Part shown: in pieces, positions 15,052 to 23,200 of the stretch | Numbering within the stretch: the stretch's first letter is position 1 | How the letters are laid out: the number at the start of each line of letters is the position of its first letter | Assembly: GCA_001919995.1 (NCBI GenBank) | Contig: MNIY01000088.1 | Span: 1-25,501 of the forward strand | Direction: 5' to 3' | Source: Ktedonobacter sp. 13_1_20CM_4_53_11 | Lineage (GTDB): Bacteria; Chloroflexota; Ktedonobacteria; Ktedonobacterales; Ktedonobacteraceae | DNA length: 25,501 bases | The notes under the pieces: model-generated | What the model saw: the letters and a program-made list of their open reading frames with translations, nothing else | Told to the model about the DNA's origin: nothing | The model's database searches: none | Program-made: the position numbers and the translations under genes

Positions 15052-15861
15052 CTACGCTGTTGGTTCTACCAACGCCCAGCCATCCTCCCCTAATTTTTCT
15101 ACTAAACCTTCGTGTTCCAATTTCAACAGATGGGCCTCCACAGAGCGGGCCGCGATTGGATAGAGCTGCGGGTCGACATCTGTATAAATAAATGGTACCA
15201 GCTGGGGGATGGTTGCGCCGCGTGGCAGCTCCTCCAGGGCCATCAAGACCTGCTGCTCGCGCTGCAAGCGGTGCTCGATGTACTCGGTGATTTTCGCCTT
15301 CGGGTCGCTTATGGTGGGGCCATGTGAAGGAACTATCTCGGTGATGTCCATCTGCTGCAGGCGCTTGAGTGTGTCGAGATAGACCTGCATATCGCCTTCC
15401 GGTGGGTTGATAACGACAGTGCCGACGCCCGCGATGACATCACCGGCAAAGAGCGTCCCGCGCCCTTCTAATAAATAACAGAGGTGGTCGAAGCGATGGC
15501 CGGGTGTGTGGATGGCACGGAGCTTGTCATCGCCAACAGGAAAGGCGGTGCCATCGCCAATTTCCTCGTCGGCCATGGGGACACCCTCCCGGCTGAAGGC
15601 GTAAATTGGGACACCGAGCAGTTTTTTCAGGGCAAGCGCCCCGCCGATATGGTCAGGATGTCCATGGGTGATGAGTATACGGAGAATACCGCCCCGTTGC
15701 GAGCCCTCCTTTACGAGGGCGTCGAGATAGGCGGCATCGTCAACCGCTGGATCGATCACTATAGCACCGTCGGCTCCGCCGCCAAGGACAATAGTATTGG
15801 TGCCTGGCCCCGACATCATCGAAGGGTTGGGTGCCAGAATGATGGTATAAGGGATTTGCAT
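15052..15861 (-). CDS. Metallo-beta-lactamase-fold hydrolase, LACTB2-like
   Basis: The 269-residue product has the two-metal site of the MBL fold: THGHPDH (H66, H68, D70, H71), H122 in HTPGH, D141 in AGD and H180 in PSHGP. The region after about residue 185 (ITEYIEHRLQREQQVL, then a helical stretch to the end) looks like the winged-helix tail of LACTB2-type enzymes, some of which are endoribonucleases. Other members of this branch are glyoxalase II-like thioesterases, so the substrate is uncertain. ATG 15861 follows AAGGAG at ideal spacing; an upstream in-frame start would lack a ribosome site. It starts 36 bp after the Nudix gene, so the two are probably co-transcribed. Confidence 0.9.
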   Translation of the reverse strand: MQIPYTIILAPNPSMMSGPGTNTIVLGGGADGAIVIDPAVDDAAYLDALVKEGSQRGGILRILITHGHPDHIGGALALKKLLGVPIYAFSREGVPMADEEIGDGTAFPVGDDKLRAIHTPGHRFDHLCYLLEGRGTLFAGDVIAGVGTVVINPPEGDMQVYLDTLKRLQQMDITEIVPSHGPTISDPKAKITEYIEHRLQREQQVLMALEELPRGATIPQLVPFIYTDVDPQLYPIAARSVEAHLLKLEHEGLVEKLGEDGWALVEPTA

Positions 15862-15897
15862 CGAGTATCTCCTTACTGCGCGTCGCATGTAGCGCAC

Positions 15898-16710
15898 CTA
15901 CGAGCGCGTCATATTTTCAGGAACATCCCATTTGTTGTCGTCATCGCCGGGGAGGTAGACGCGTGCACCCCCGGCTCTCTGTTCCAGGATAGGGACGTGG
16001 GTGGCTACGTGTTGCATCGTAGTAGATTCCAGGGCCTCTTGAACGCTATGAAAGGCCGCCAGTTCGCGCAACTGGTGAATGGTGGCGAAGACGAGTGGGA
16101 ATTCGCCGCGTTCGGAGCTGGCCAGGGCCTCGGCTGGTGAAATCCAGATACCTTCACTGGTCTCCAGTCGATCGTGTGCTGCCTGTTGTTCGGCGGGTGC
16201 GGTAGTGATGAAGAAGTGAGTATCGAAGCGCTTCGGCATCCCCTCGGGTGTAATCCAGTGTGCAAAGTACCCGAGGCGGTCGGTCGCCAACCGCAAGTTT
16301 TCGGTGCGGGCCATTTCTATCAAAGAGCCATTGCGCTGGTTGAATGCCTGGCGATAGTTATCAAAACGGGCTATATCCTCTTCGCCAATTGCCAGTACCT
16401 GCTCACCGCGATAGGCGAGGAGCACGCCAGCCTCCTCAAAAAGTTCGCGGATGGCGGCTGCCCTGGTGCCACTGCCCAGGATGGTACGACCTTCGGGGTC
16501 TGCCTTGCCGGGGGCAACAGGAGTAAAGACCTGTTCCGCCTGCTCTGCGGCGCGATCATCGGCGGAGACCGAGCCGCCGGGGAAGACGAAGACATCGGGC
16601 GCGAAATCGCTCTGGATGACTCGTCGAACCATAAAAACTTCTATTCCTTGTCCGGGGGTCATATCGCGCAGCAGCATGACTGCTGAGGCCAGGCGGGGTT
16701 GAACTGCCAT
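15898..16710 (-). CDS. Nudix hydrolase, NUDT19-like
   Basis: Nudix enzymes cleave nucleoside diphosphates linked to another group. The 270-residue product has FPGG (43-46) and REXXEEXG as RELFEEAG (88-95). The two halves of the Nudix box are about 41 residues apart instead of a few. An insertion at this point is a feature I associate with NUDT19/RP2p-type proteins, which act on CoA derivatives. The C-terminal half contains a helix-rich region with WITPEGMPKRFDTHFF. ATG 16710 follows GGAG. It pairs with the downstream LACTB2-like gene and diverges from aroE. The natural substrate cannot be read from the sequence. Confidence 0.87.
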   Translation of the reverse strand: MAVQPRLASAVMLLRDMTPGQGIEVFMVRRVIQSDFAPDVFVFPGGSVSADDRAAEQAEQVFTPVAPGKADPEGRTILGSGTRAAAIRELFEEAGVLLAYRGEQVLAIGEEDIARFDNYRQAFNQRNGSLIEMARTENLRLATDRLGYFAHWITPEGMPKRFDTHFFITTAPAEQQAAHDRLETSEGIWISPAEALASSERGEFPLVFATIHQLRELAAFHSVQEALESTTMQHVATHVPILEQRAGGARVYLPGDDDNKWDVPENMTRS

Positions 16711-16797
16711 GAGAGTATTCTCCGTTCATATATGCGTGAAGTTAGAGACTATTGTATAGTATCATATAGATACAGAGAAAAGAGCATCTCGATTTCA

Positions 16798-17751
16798 ATG
16801 GAGCTTGAGCAACACATAGATAAGCAATCATTTTTACGCGTCGGTCTTATAGGAGACCCCGTCGCGCACTCTTATTCACCGCGGTTTCAGCAGGCCGCCT
16901 TCGATGCCTGTGGTATCCCCGCGCGCTATGAACTCTGGCAGACAGGCGAGAGTGAGCTTCCTGCCCGGGTCGCTTCTCTGCTGGTACCGCAGTCTTTGGG
17001 CGCCAATATCACTATTCCATACAAAGAGGCGGTGCTGCCTTTGTTGGATGTGGTTGATCCGCTGGCGACACGCATCGGTGCGGTCAATACTATTGTGCAC
17101 CGCAACGAGTATCTTTATGGCTATAACACCGATGCTCCTGGCCTGTTGCATGCTCTGCTAGAACTGGGTGTTGGGAAGCTGCGTGAACCACACTATCTTG
17201 CAGCCTTGCAGGGTGATAACCGGCTGAACACGAAGGATGCTTTTTCGTTTGCCGGGTATACCGCTGTGCTGTTGGGGGCGGGAGGTGCGGCGCGGGGAGC
17301 GGCTTTCGCCCTGGTCAATGCGTCGGTCGAACGGCTGATTATTGTCAATCGCAAGCTGGAACGCGCACAGAGGCTAGCGGCGGAGCTGCAGCAGGAGAGC
17401 AATTGCCAGGTGTTCTGCCTGAACGACCCGGAATTTCTGATACCCTATCCCACATCGCTCATTATCAATGCAACGCCGGTTGGGATGCACGTTGCTGATA
17501 AAGAGGGGAACAAAGAAGCTGAAAATGCCAGCCCCATGCCGGCGGAAGTATTGGCGCGTTTTGCTCCCGATACCGTTGTCTTCGATATGGTTTATAATCC
17601 TACACAGTCGCAGCTATTGTGCCAGGCTCGCACTCTTGGCTTGCGCGCAGTCAATGGGTTGTCGATGCTCTTGCACCAGGGAGCACTGGCCTTTACGCTG
17701 TGGACGGGCAGGCCAGCACCGCTTGAGGTGATGCGGTCTACCTTACTCTAA
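16798..17751 (+). CDS. aroE: Shikimate dehydrogenase
   Basis: AroE reduces 3-dehydroshikimate to shikimate with NADPH in the chorismate pathway. The 317-residue product has the substrate site SYSP (25-28), catalytic Lys76 in ITIPYK, Asp112 in GYNTDAPG, the nucleotide loop GAGGAAR (160-166), INATPVGM, and the C-terminal NGLSMLLHQGALAF. It exceeds the usual 270-285 residues. About 24 extra residues lie between NTDxxG and the nucleotide loop (about 121-150), with a shorter charged insert after PVGMH. ATG 16798 fits the family N-terminus, although the ribosome site (AAAAGAG) is distant. Frames opening at 16699 would overlap the divergent Nudix gene. An FAH-family gene follows after 32 bp. Confidence 0.95.
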   Translation: MELEQHIDKQSFLRVGLIGDPVAHSYSPRFQQAAFDACGIPARYELWQTGESELPARVASLLVPQSLGANITIPYKEAVLPLLDVVDPLATRIGAVNTIVHRNEYLYGYNTDAPGLLHALLELGVGKLREPHYLAALQGDNRLNTKDAFSFAGYTAVLLGAGGAARGAAFALVNASVERLIIVNRKLERAQRLAAELQQESNCQVFCLNDPEFLIPYPTSLIINATPVGMHVADKEGNKEAENASPMPAEVLARFAPDTVVFDMVYNPTQSQLLCQARTLGLRAVNGLSMLLHQGALAFTLWTGRPAPLEVMRSTLL

Positions 17752-17783
17752 TCTTATTGCTCTCATTGTAAAGGAGGCTTTCC

Positions 17784-18722
17784 GTGAAATTTGTCAGCTT
17801 TTCCACTGCGTCCATTCCCAAACCACACCTGGGTCTTGTCCAGGGCGACGAAGTTCTCGATATCGACCTTGCCGCGCATGCATTGACGATTATCGGGCCT
17901 GATCAGATGCAGGATCTGATTGAGAAGTACGAGACGTGGAAGCTTCTGCTGCAGTCCATTTTTGACAAAACGGCCGGTCGCCGTTTCAGTGAAGTCAAGA
18001 CGTTTGCCTCGATTGGTGCTGTGCATGCCATGGACAAGATAGAGCTGGTAGCACCCATTCTGCGCCCGCGCAAAAATATTATGTGCCTGGGGTTGAATTA
18101 CATTGATCATGCCAAAGAGTCGGCGGCAGCGCAGGGACGTCCAGTTTCCTTGCCGGAGCACGCCGTTATTTTCACCAAGGCGCCTACCACGGCGAATGGG
18201 CCTTATGGGGATATTGTGATTGACCCGGCTGTCTCTGAACAGGTGGACTGGGAGGCTGAATTGGCCGTCATTATTGGCAAGACGGGCAAAAATATACGCG
18301 AGGAAGAGGCCCTCGACTACGTTTTTGGCTATACCGTGCTCAATGATGTCAGTGCTCGCGACTTGCAGTTCCAACATCAACAGTTTTTTAAGGGGAAAAG
18401 CATTGACGGCTATTGTCCGATGGGACCATGGATTGTGACCGCTGACGAGGTGGCGGACCCTCAACAGCTGCCGATCCGCCTGCGCGTCAATGGCGTGGTC
18501 AAACAAGATGCGAATACGAGCATGATGATTTTCTCAGTACGGCAGATCATCGCCGTCCTTTCCAAAGGCATGACGCTTGAAGCGGGCGACATCATCGCGA
18601 CTGGTACGCCGAGTGGCGTTGGTTTTGCGCACAACCCACCTGAGTTTCTCAAGGCGGGTGATGTGGTGGAGACGGAGATTGATGGTGTTGGCTTGATGAG
18701 GAATGGAGTCGTGCAGGTCTAA
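17784..18722 (+). CDS. Fumarylacetoacetate hydrolase (FAH)-family protein
   Basis: FAH-fold enzymes hydrolyse, isomerise or decarboxylate oxo-acids with a divalent metal. The 312-residue product has a small N-terminal domain (1-70) and the catalytic domain from about residue 95 (NIMCLGLNYIDHA). Likely metal ligands are E157 and E159 in DWEAEL and D188 in LNDVSARD. A conserved lysine lies in FFKGKSIDGYCPMGPW, and the glycine-rich GTPSGVG is present near 272-278. These features place it with 5-oxopent-3-ene/acylpyruvase-type members rather than true fumarylacetoacetase. The start is GTG 17784, preceded by a near-perfect AAAGGAGG at 6 nt. It follows aroE closely and converges on an extradiol-type dioxygenase. 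Confidence 0.92.
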   Translation: MKFVSFSTASIPKPHLGLVQGDEVLDIDLAAHALTIIGPDQMQDLIEKYETWKLLLQSIFDKTAGRRFSEVKTFASIGAVHAMDKIELVAPILRPRKNIMCLGLNYIDHAKESAAAQGRPVSLPEHAVIFTKAPTTANGPYGDIVIDPAVSEQVDWEAELAVIIGKTGKNIREEEALDYVFGYTVLNDVSARDLQFQHQQFFKGKSIDGYCPMGPWIVTADEVADPQQLPIRLRVNGVVKQDANTSMMIFSVRQIIAVLSKGMTLEAGDIIATGTPSGVGFAHNPPEFLKAGDVVETEIDGVGLMRNGVVQV

Positions 18723-18759
18723 GGAAAAAGGGCCTGCTCGCTGCGACGAGTACACATCC

Positions 18760-18869
18760 AGGGCGACCGCGAGGGTCGCCCCTACTATATACGTTTGCCG
18801 TTTCACGGTTGTGAAGTAAGGGCGGGAGCTGTGCCGTGGTATAGTAGGGGCGACCCTCGCGGTCGCCCT
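18760..18869. repeat. MITE/REP-like element with perfect 30-bp inverted repeats
   Basis: The arms 18760-18789 and 18840-18869 are perfectly complementary around a 50-bp core. Each arm also contains its own short hairpin, GGGCGACC-gcga(g)-GGTCGCCC. The element fills the space between two convergent genes and reaches near the dioxygenase stop, where AACTGCT is directly repeated (18873-18879 and 18894-18900). No coding capacity is seen. A mobile or REP-type repeat is likely. It may also stop transcription. Confidence 0.75.
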
Positions 18870-18898
18870 AGAAACTGCTCGCATCGCCCTGGGAACTG

Positions 18899-19867
18899 CT
18901 AGACCCTGACTTCCTCGTGTATCCAGGATGGCAAGCTACCCCAGAGATTGAGTGCCATAGGGCGGGTATGCCAGAGGCGTGGTGGAGTTGTTACGTCGTG
19001 GTCGTAGTATTGTTGGAGCTCGGCGGAAAGTTCGATGTGCACGCCTTCTGTGTCAGCGATACGCAAGAAGAGATCCTGGCCAGCGCCATGACGGCCGGGA
19101 CCCCAGAGAACGGGGGTTTGATGGCGGCTCAGGTTGTCGCCCCATGTCAACAGTTCGGGGCCATTGAAGATGCTGTAGCCTATGTGATCGATATCCATCT
19201 TCCCCTGGATAAGGGTGATCGTGTGGTGGTCAGTATTGCAGCGCAGCCAGACACTTTCGCGCAGCAACCAGTCAGAGATATCGAATCCCAGGGCTTCGGT
19301 GTAAAAGTCGACCATCTGCTCCAGGTGTGGTGTTTGTAGCGCGATATGTTGCAAGCCTTGAGGGCGGAGCCGCGCCCGTCGCCCGCTGGAAAGGACGGAA
19401 GAGTTGGTCAGGGAGCCGTCGGGCGTCACCGAGATTTCAATGCGGTTTCCGTCGGGATCACTGAACCAGAGGGTATCACCGAGCTCGGGATCGCCGTCTC
19501 GTTCTGCAAGCGTAAGTTCAATGCCCGACTGGTTAAGGCGAGCCGCCAGCGCGGCCAATTCAGCGTCGTTATCGAGTTCGAAAGCCAGGTGGTGCAGCCG
19601 AGTACGCTGGAAGGGGTTTCGTCCATTGCCCGCGCCGGGCCGTGTATCGCTAAACAGTCCCACACTGTGGTGTTCATCGCCAAGAGAGAGAAAAACGCTT
19701 GCATTCTCCAGGTCGATATCCTGGTCGGTTGAACTATCTACAGTGTTGCGCAGATCGAGTCCCAGGACCTGGCGATAGAAGCGCGCCTGGGTGGCTACAT
19801 CACTTGACCACAATCCTACATGTGCCAATCGCTTTACCTTGACCTTCTGTATCTGCTGCTCGCTCAT
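18899..19867 (-). CDS. Two-domain extradiol ring-cleavage dioxygenase-like VOC protein
   Basis: The 322-residue product has two vicinal-oxygen-chelate domains (about 12-148 and 170-290). The C-terminal one has the 2-His-1-Glu iron site of type I extradiol dioxygenases: H174 in GLQHIAL, H228 in DIDHIGY and E279 in GVHIEL. It also has the flanking GPGRHGAGQDLFLRIADTEG, with H260 a candidate acid/base residue. This agrees with catechol 2,3-dioxygenase-type enzymes that open catecholic rings beside the hydroxyls. The tail HTRPMALNLWG is also typical. ATG 19867 is supported by CAGGAG with 7 nt spacing; a GTG at 19888 is less likely. It converges on the FAH-family gene, a family also used in meta-cleavage pathways. 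The natural substrate is unknown. Confidence 0.9.
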   Translation of the reverse strand: MSEQQIQKVKVKRLAHVGLWSSDVATQARFYRQVLGLDLRNTVDSSTDQDIDLENASVFLSLGDEHHSVGLFSDTRPGAGNGRNPFQRTRLHHLAFELDNDAELAALAARLNQSGIELTLAERDGDPELGDTLWFSDPDGNRIEISVTPDGSLTNSSVLSSGRRARLRPQGLQHIALQTPHLEQMVDFYTEALGFDISDWLLRESVWLRCNTDHHTITLIQGKMDIDHIGYSIFNGPELLTWGDNLSRHQTPVLWGPGRHGAGQDLFLRIADTEGVHIELSAELQQYYDHDVTTPPRLWHTRPMALNLWGSLPSWIHEEVRV

Positions 19868-19982
19868 TTTTTTTCTCCTGTTATACACGACACCTCGCTG
19901 TTAACCATATTAACGAGTATCATACGAGGTGGTAAACAGAGGGTCAAAAACCTACCTAAAGGTCATAGATGATGAGGCGAAT

Positions 19983-20022
19983 GTGAAAAAAGGCACGCTG
20001 TGACGCAGCGTGCCTTTTTCAC
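19983..20022 (-). terminator. Intrinsic terminator after the GT20 gene
   Basis: GTGAAAAAAGGCACGCTG (19983-20000) pairs with 20006-20022 apart from one extra A. On the minus strand the descending arm reads GCGTGCC followed by T6. It begins 10 bp after the stop at 20032. Confidence 0.8.
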
Positions 20023-20031
20023 AAAAAGCTT

Positions 20032-21627
20032 TTAACTGACACCAGCAGCGAGCGCAGGTGCAGTGTTTTTTGGAGTATCAAGAGGGGGGGTAGCACGGTC
20101 GAGCTGCTCGTTGATATCCTTTATCTGGCGGGTAAGCCACATGTTGAGGTCATAGCGTTCAACGGCCTGCCGTGCCTGTTTTGCTTTAGCTACTCTTTCG
20201 TCTTCTGGCAGCGTAAGAGCTTTGTAGAGCGCCTGTGCTGTTTCTGCGACATCAGTGGGCGAGGTAGGAATAGAAGCTTTACCGAGTTGTTGGAATGCAC
20301 CGGCTGTGCGTGAAAGCACAAGGACACCTTTGCATTGATTGACAACCGGGCCTTCTTTAGCCACCAGGTTCATGCCATCGATGATCGGATTCACCAGGAG
20401 CACGTCGTACCATTGCATAGCAGCCAGCGCCCTGGTTCGATCATTATCGCGGAAAGCCTGAATGGGGGTCCACTCGTCTGAGCCGTACTTTTGATTGATT
20501 TCGTCAATGATTTTCAGAACATCCACGTCGTATCGCTGATATATTGGCAGGGCCTGGCGCGAGGGCACGAGGAACGCCAGGAAATTGACTTTGCCCAGCA
20601 GTTCAGGATGTTCATCGAGCAGCCGGGCATACGCCTGGAAGCCGCGTACGATATTCTTGGTCGGCTCAATGCGATCCACACGCATAATTGTTTGTTTACC
20701 CAATAGTGGCTTGATTTTTTCGGAAGCGCGTTTGCCTGCCGCGCTCTCTACCACGCGGCGTTCCTCGGTGACCGAGATAGAGATGGGATAGGCGCGTACC
20801 TGGGTGCGGCGCCCCTGCCACCAGATGGCTCCCTCTTCAAAGTCGACGACGGCGCCTTCGAGCAAGGTACGCGCGCCTTCTAAGAAGTTGCGAGCGTCGC
20901 GCTCGGTCTGGAAGCCAATGATATCGTTGCCAACCAGTCCACTATAGATAGCATGTGTAATGTTGCTGGGCAAGAAATGCCAGCAGCGGATATCGGGCCA
21001 GGGGATGTGGATGAATTGTTGCATGATCACGGAGGGGTGATCTTTACGGATCATCTCCGGTGCCAGGTAGAGATGGTAATCATGCAGCATGACAACAGCG
21101 GGGCCCTCCTCACGTTCGATTTCTACATTTACGGCATCGGCGATAGCGCGGTTAGCGACACAGTAGCCATTTGTCCAGGCATCCTGTATTCTGCGGGTGA
21201 ACGCGGAATCCTCGTTGGGATTGTAAAGGTAGTGCTGTAAGAACCAGAGCACCTGGTTGCTAAAACCTTCGTAGTGTTTCCGGTAGGCAGATTTTGGGAT
21301 AGCGACATAGCGAAGCTGCATCTTTTGACCACGTATTGGCGAAAGGAGTAATCCCTCGTTTTGCTGCTGCGCTTCTTTTAACGCGACACGATCACCTTCG
21401 GTCATCGCCATCGCAACCCAGGTTACTTCCATGCGATTGCCTGCATCTATCAATGCAGTAACCATGCCGCCAGCCCCTCGACGGTGTTTCAAGGTCTTGT
21501 CGTGGCTCAAATTGTATTCGACGGGGCCACGATTTGAAGCAATAATAAGACGGTTGGCGTGTATCTGCTGCGGTTGAGCTTGAGCCAAAGTAGGTTGTGT
21601 CTTCATCTGCGTTGGCATCAGTTTCAC
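20032..21627 (-). CDS. otsA: GT20 trehalose-6-phosphate synthase-like glycosyltransferase
   Basis: GT20 enzymes typically join glucose from UDP-glucose (or another NDP-glucose) to glucose-6-phosphate. The 531-residue product has SNRGPVEY (31-38), GAGGMVTAL (51-59), HDYHL (182-186), FIHIPWPD (205-212), the phosphate/nucleotide residues R319 and K324 in VDRIEPTKN, and DGMNLVAKE (417-425). The loop reads VDRIEPTKN instead of the VDRLDYSKG of E. coli OtsA. This is a variant branch that may use another donor or acceptor, so the gene symbol is provisional. A Gln/Pro-rich N-terminal tail (1-24) and a Pro/Ala-rich C-terminus flank the fold. GTG 21627 follows AAAGGA at 7 nt. No otsB phosphatase is adjacent, and the gene has its own terminator. 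Confidence 0.88.
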   Translation of the reverse strand: MKLMPTQMKTQPTLAQAQPQQIHANRLIIASNRGPVEYNLSHDKTLKHRRGAGGMVTALIDAGNRMEVTWVAMAMTEGDRVALKEAQQQNEGLLLSPIRGQKMQLRYVAIPKSAYRKHYEGFSNQVLWFLQHYLYNPNEDSAFTRRIQDAWTNGYCVANRAIADAVNVEIEREEGPAVVMLHDYHLYLAPEMIRKDHPSVIMQQFIHIPWPDIRCWHFLPSNITHAIYSGLVGNDIIGFQTERDARNFLEGARTLLEGAVVDFEEGAIWWQGRRTQVRAYPISISVTEERRVVESAAGKRASEKIKPLLGKQTIMRVDRIEPTKNIVRGFQAYARLLDEHPELLGKVNFLAFLVPSRQALPIYQRYDVDVLKIIDEINQKYGSDEWTPIQAFRDNDRTRALAAMQWYDVLLVNPIIDGMNLVAKEGPVVNQCKGVLVLSRTAGAFQQLGKASIPTSPTDVAETAQALYKALTLPEDERVAKAKQARQAVERYDLNMWLTRQIKDINEQLDRATPPLDTPKNTAPALAAGVS

Positions 21628-21993
21628 GGGTTTATCCTTTCTAACAGGCGCGTGCTGCTCTCATCTTGAGCTGGCGTGACCGTAACCGGGTGGTCTCGCC
21701 GCGAACCTGCCAACATCCATTGGTACCTTCTGAAACAGGCACATATAAGATTGCGCATGCCGATGCACAAAAAACCCTTTAGTATAATACCACATTCGGG
21801 CAAAGTCAGGGAAAATGAACCTGGGGGTTATATATCACAATCCGGTATCAATGATGTTATTTCATGTTGACCTTTGACTATTCTTGAGAGGTTTGGTAGG
21901 TAAACGCTCTACTGTATAATACGTTTTTCCCCCGTTTCTAGACTCAGGTAGTACAATACTGTGTGAAATATAGATTAGAAAGAGGGTTGTATT
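21628..21993. other. Divergent spacer between otsA and rph
   Basis: This 366-bp AT-richer region lies between two divergent genes. It holds two TATAAT hexamers (21783-21788 and 21915-21920) but no clear coding frame, hairpin or riboswitch that I can support. A short open frame near 21676-21870 lacks a ribosome site. Confidence 0.5.
21915..21920 (+). promoter_or_regulatory. Likely -10 box for rph
   Basis: A perfect TATAAT preceded by TG lies 73 bp before the rph start. The -35 region is weak (TTTGGT at 21892-21897, 17 bp away). Confidence 0.45.
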
Positions 21994-22704
21994 ATGGCAA
22001 GGATCGATGGACGCTCACCCAACCAGTTGCGACCAGTGCACTTCATCGTCGATTTTCTGGATTATGCCGAGGGGTCGGTGCTGATAGAGACTGGCAAAAC
22101 GCGGGTGCTGTGCGCTGCCAGCGTGGAAGAGAAAGTCCCCCCATTTTTAGAGGGAAAAGGACAGGGTTGGGTTACAGCTGAGTATGACATGCTGCCGCGT
22201 GCGACCAATACGCGCAATGCGCGCGAGCGTAGTGGAAGGATAAGCGGGCGCACGCAGGAGATTCAGCGTTTGATAGGCCGTTCCCTGCGTGCGGCAGTGG
22301 ATATGCAGGTGCTGGGTGAGCGCACGATCACCGTTGATTGTGACGTTCTGCAAGCTGATGGAGGTACGCGCACGGCATCCATCACCGGTGCTTACGTGGC
22401 TCTCTATCGCGCCTGTTCACTCCTGATGAAACGTGGTTTACTGGCGGTACATCCAGTTCGCACAGCGGTGGCCGCTACCAGCGCCGGGGTTGTAGGGGGC
22501 GAAATTCTGCTGGACCTATGTTACGCTGAAGATTCGCGGGCTGAAGTCGATTTTAACGTTGTAATGACCGCGCAGCACGAGTTTATTGAGGTACAGGGCA
22601 CAGGCGAGGGCGGCGTTTTTAGCCGGGCTACGATGGATAAGATTATCGCGCTGGCAGAGCAGGGTATCGACGAGTTGTTAGAGGCGCAACGCAATTATAT
22701 CTAA
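21994..22704 (+). CDS. rph: Ribonuclease PH
   Basis: RNase PH is a phosphate-dependent 3'-5' exoribonuclease that trims tRNA 3' ends and forms a ring of six subunits. The 236-residue product has the standard length. It has R86 within the signature [34 protein letters not shown] (115-132), the metal-site aspartates D180 and D186 in [10 protein letters not shown], and the phosphate-site GTGEGG (202-207). ATG 21994 follows AAAGAGGG. In many genomes it is followed by a dITP/XTP pyrophosphatase gene. Here an unknown pair and hisC follow instead, after a 211-bp gap with its own promoter. Confidence 0.97.
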   Translation: MARIDGRSPNQLRPVHFIVDFLDYAEGSVLIETGKTRVLCAASVEEKVPPFLEGKGQGWVTAEYDMLPRATNTRNARERSGRISGRTQEIQRLIGRSLRAAVDMQVLGERTITVDCDVLQADGGTRTASITGAYVALYRACSLLMKRGLLAVHPVRTAVAATSAGVVGGEILLDLCYAEDSRAEVDFNVVMTAQHEFIEVQGTGEGGVFSRATMDKIIALAEQGIDELLEAQRNYI

Positions 22705-22821
22705 GTGGACGGTACTATGGTACCCTGTTTCTATTGAGAGCCTGATCCCATACGTTTTGGGTAATAGTGAGGATGTATTTTGTAGCAGCATGACCCATTA
22801 TTACCGAAAAGTTTACAAAAC

Positions 22822-22850
22822 TTGCACATGTAGGGGGCTCATGTTAGAAT
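22822..22850 (+). promoter_or_regulatory. Promoter upstream of the 22916 gene
   Basis: TTGCAC (22822-22827), a 17-bp spacer and TAGAAT (22845-22850) make a fair sigma-70-like promoter about 60 bp before the TTG start, ahead of the unknown pair and hisC. Confidence 0.5.
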
Positions 22851-22915
22851 TTCCCATCGAGAACCTGTGAAGTTATTGTCCTGTCGGACCAGCGGCGGGT
22901 CGAGAGGAGCTCGTA

Positions 22916-23200
22916 TTGAAAGCGAAGATAGACCGAAGATGGTTTTGGCGCATAGTTGATTTCATCAATCCATTACGCGACCCGAGCTTGACTGTGGCTG
23001 TCGTTCTAACATTTATTGAAGAGGCGGGACAACACGAGGATACATGGTATTGGATTATCGTTATAGGGCTGGTTAACTGGCTGGCCGTACGTGGGATAGT
23101 GTGGTTGGTAGTGAATTTCACTTTTGCCAGTACATTTATTGCGCGGCGTGCATGGTGGGCTATCCATGCTGGGTGCGAGTGGTATTCATGTGCTGGGTGA
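22916..23200 (+). CDS. Small unknown membrane protein, possibly the front half of a split gene
   Basis: The product has 94 residues. A basic N-terminus (MKAKIDRRWFWR) precedes a weakly hydrophobic stretch (24-36). A strong membrane region follows (about 43-75), including WYWIIVIGLVNWLAVRGIVWLVV. The start is TTG 22916, supported by GAGAGGAGC at 7 nt. I do not recognise a family. The last 10-12 residues (GCEWYSCAG) lie where the next open frame has already begun. This is either genuine gene overlap with translational coupling or a frameshift that broke a single longer protein. Confidence 0.6.
   Translation: MKAKIDRRWFWRIVDFINPLRDPSLTVAVVLTFIEEAGQHEDTWYWIIVIGLVNWLAVRGIVWLVVNFTFASTFIARRAWWAIHAGCEWYSCAG

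Noticed and set aside
17763..18506. Minus-strand open frame opposite the FAH-family gene
   Set aside because: It is a shadow frame. It would also need a start inside the FAH catalytic region and has no ribosome site.
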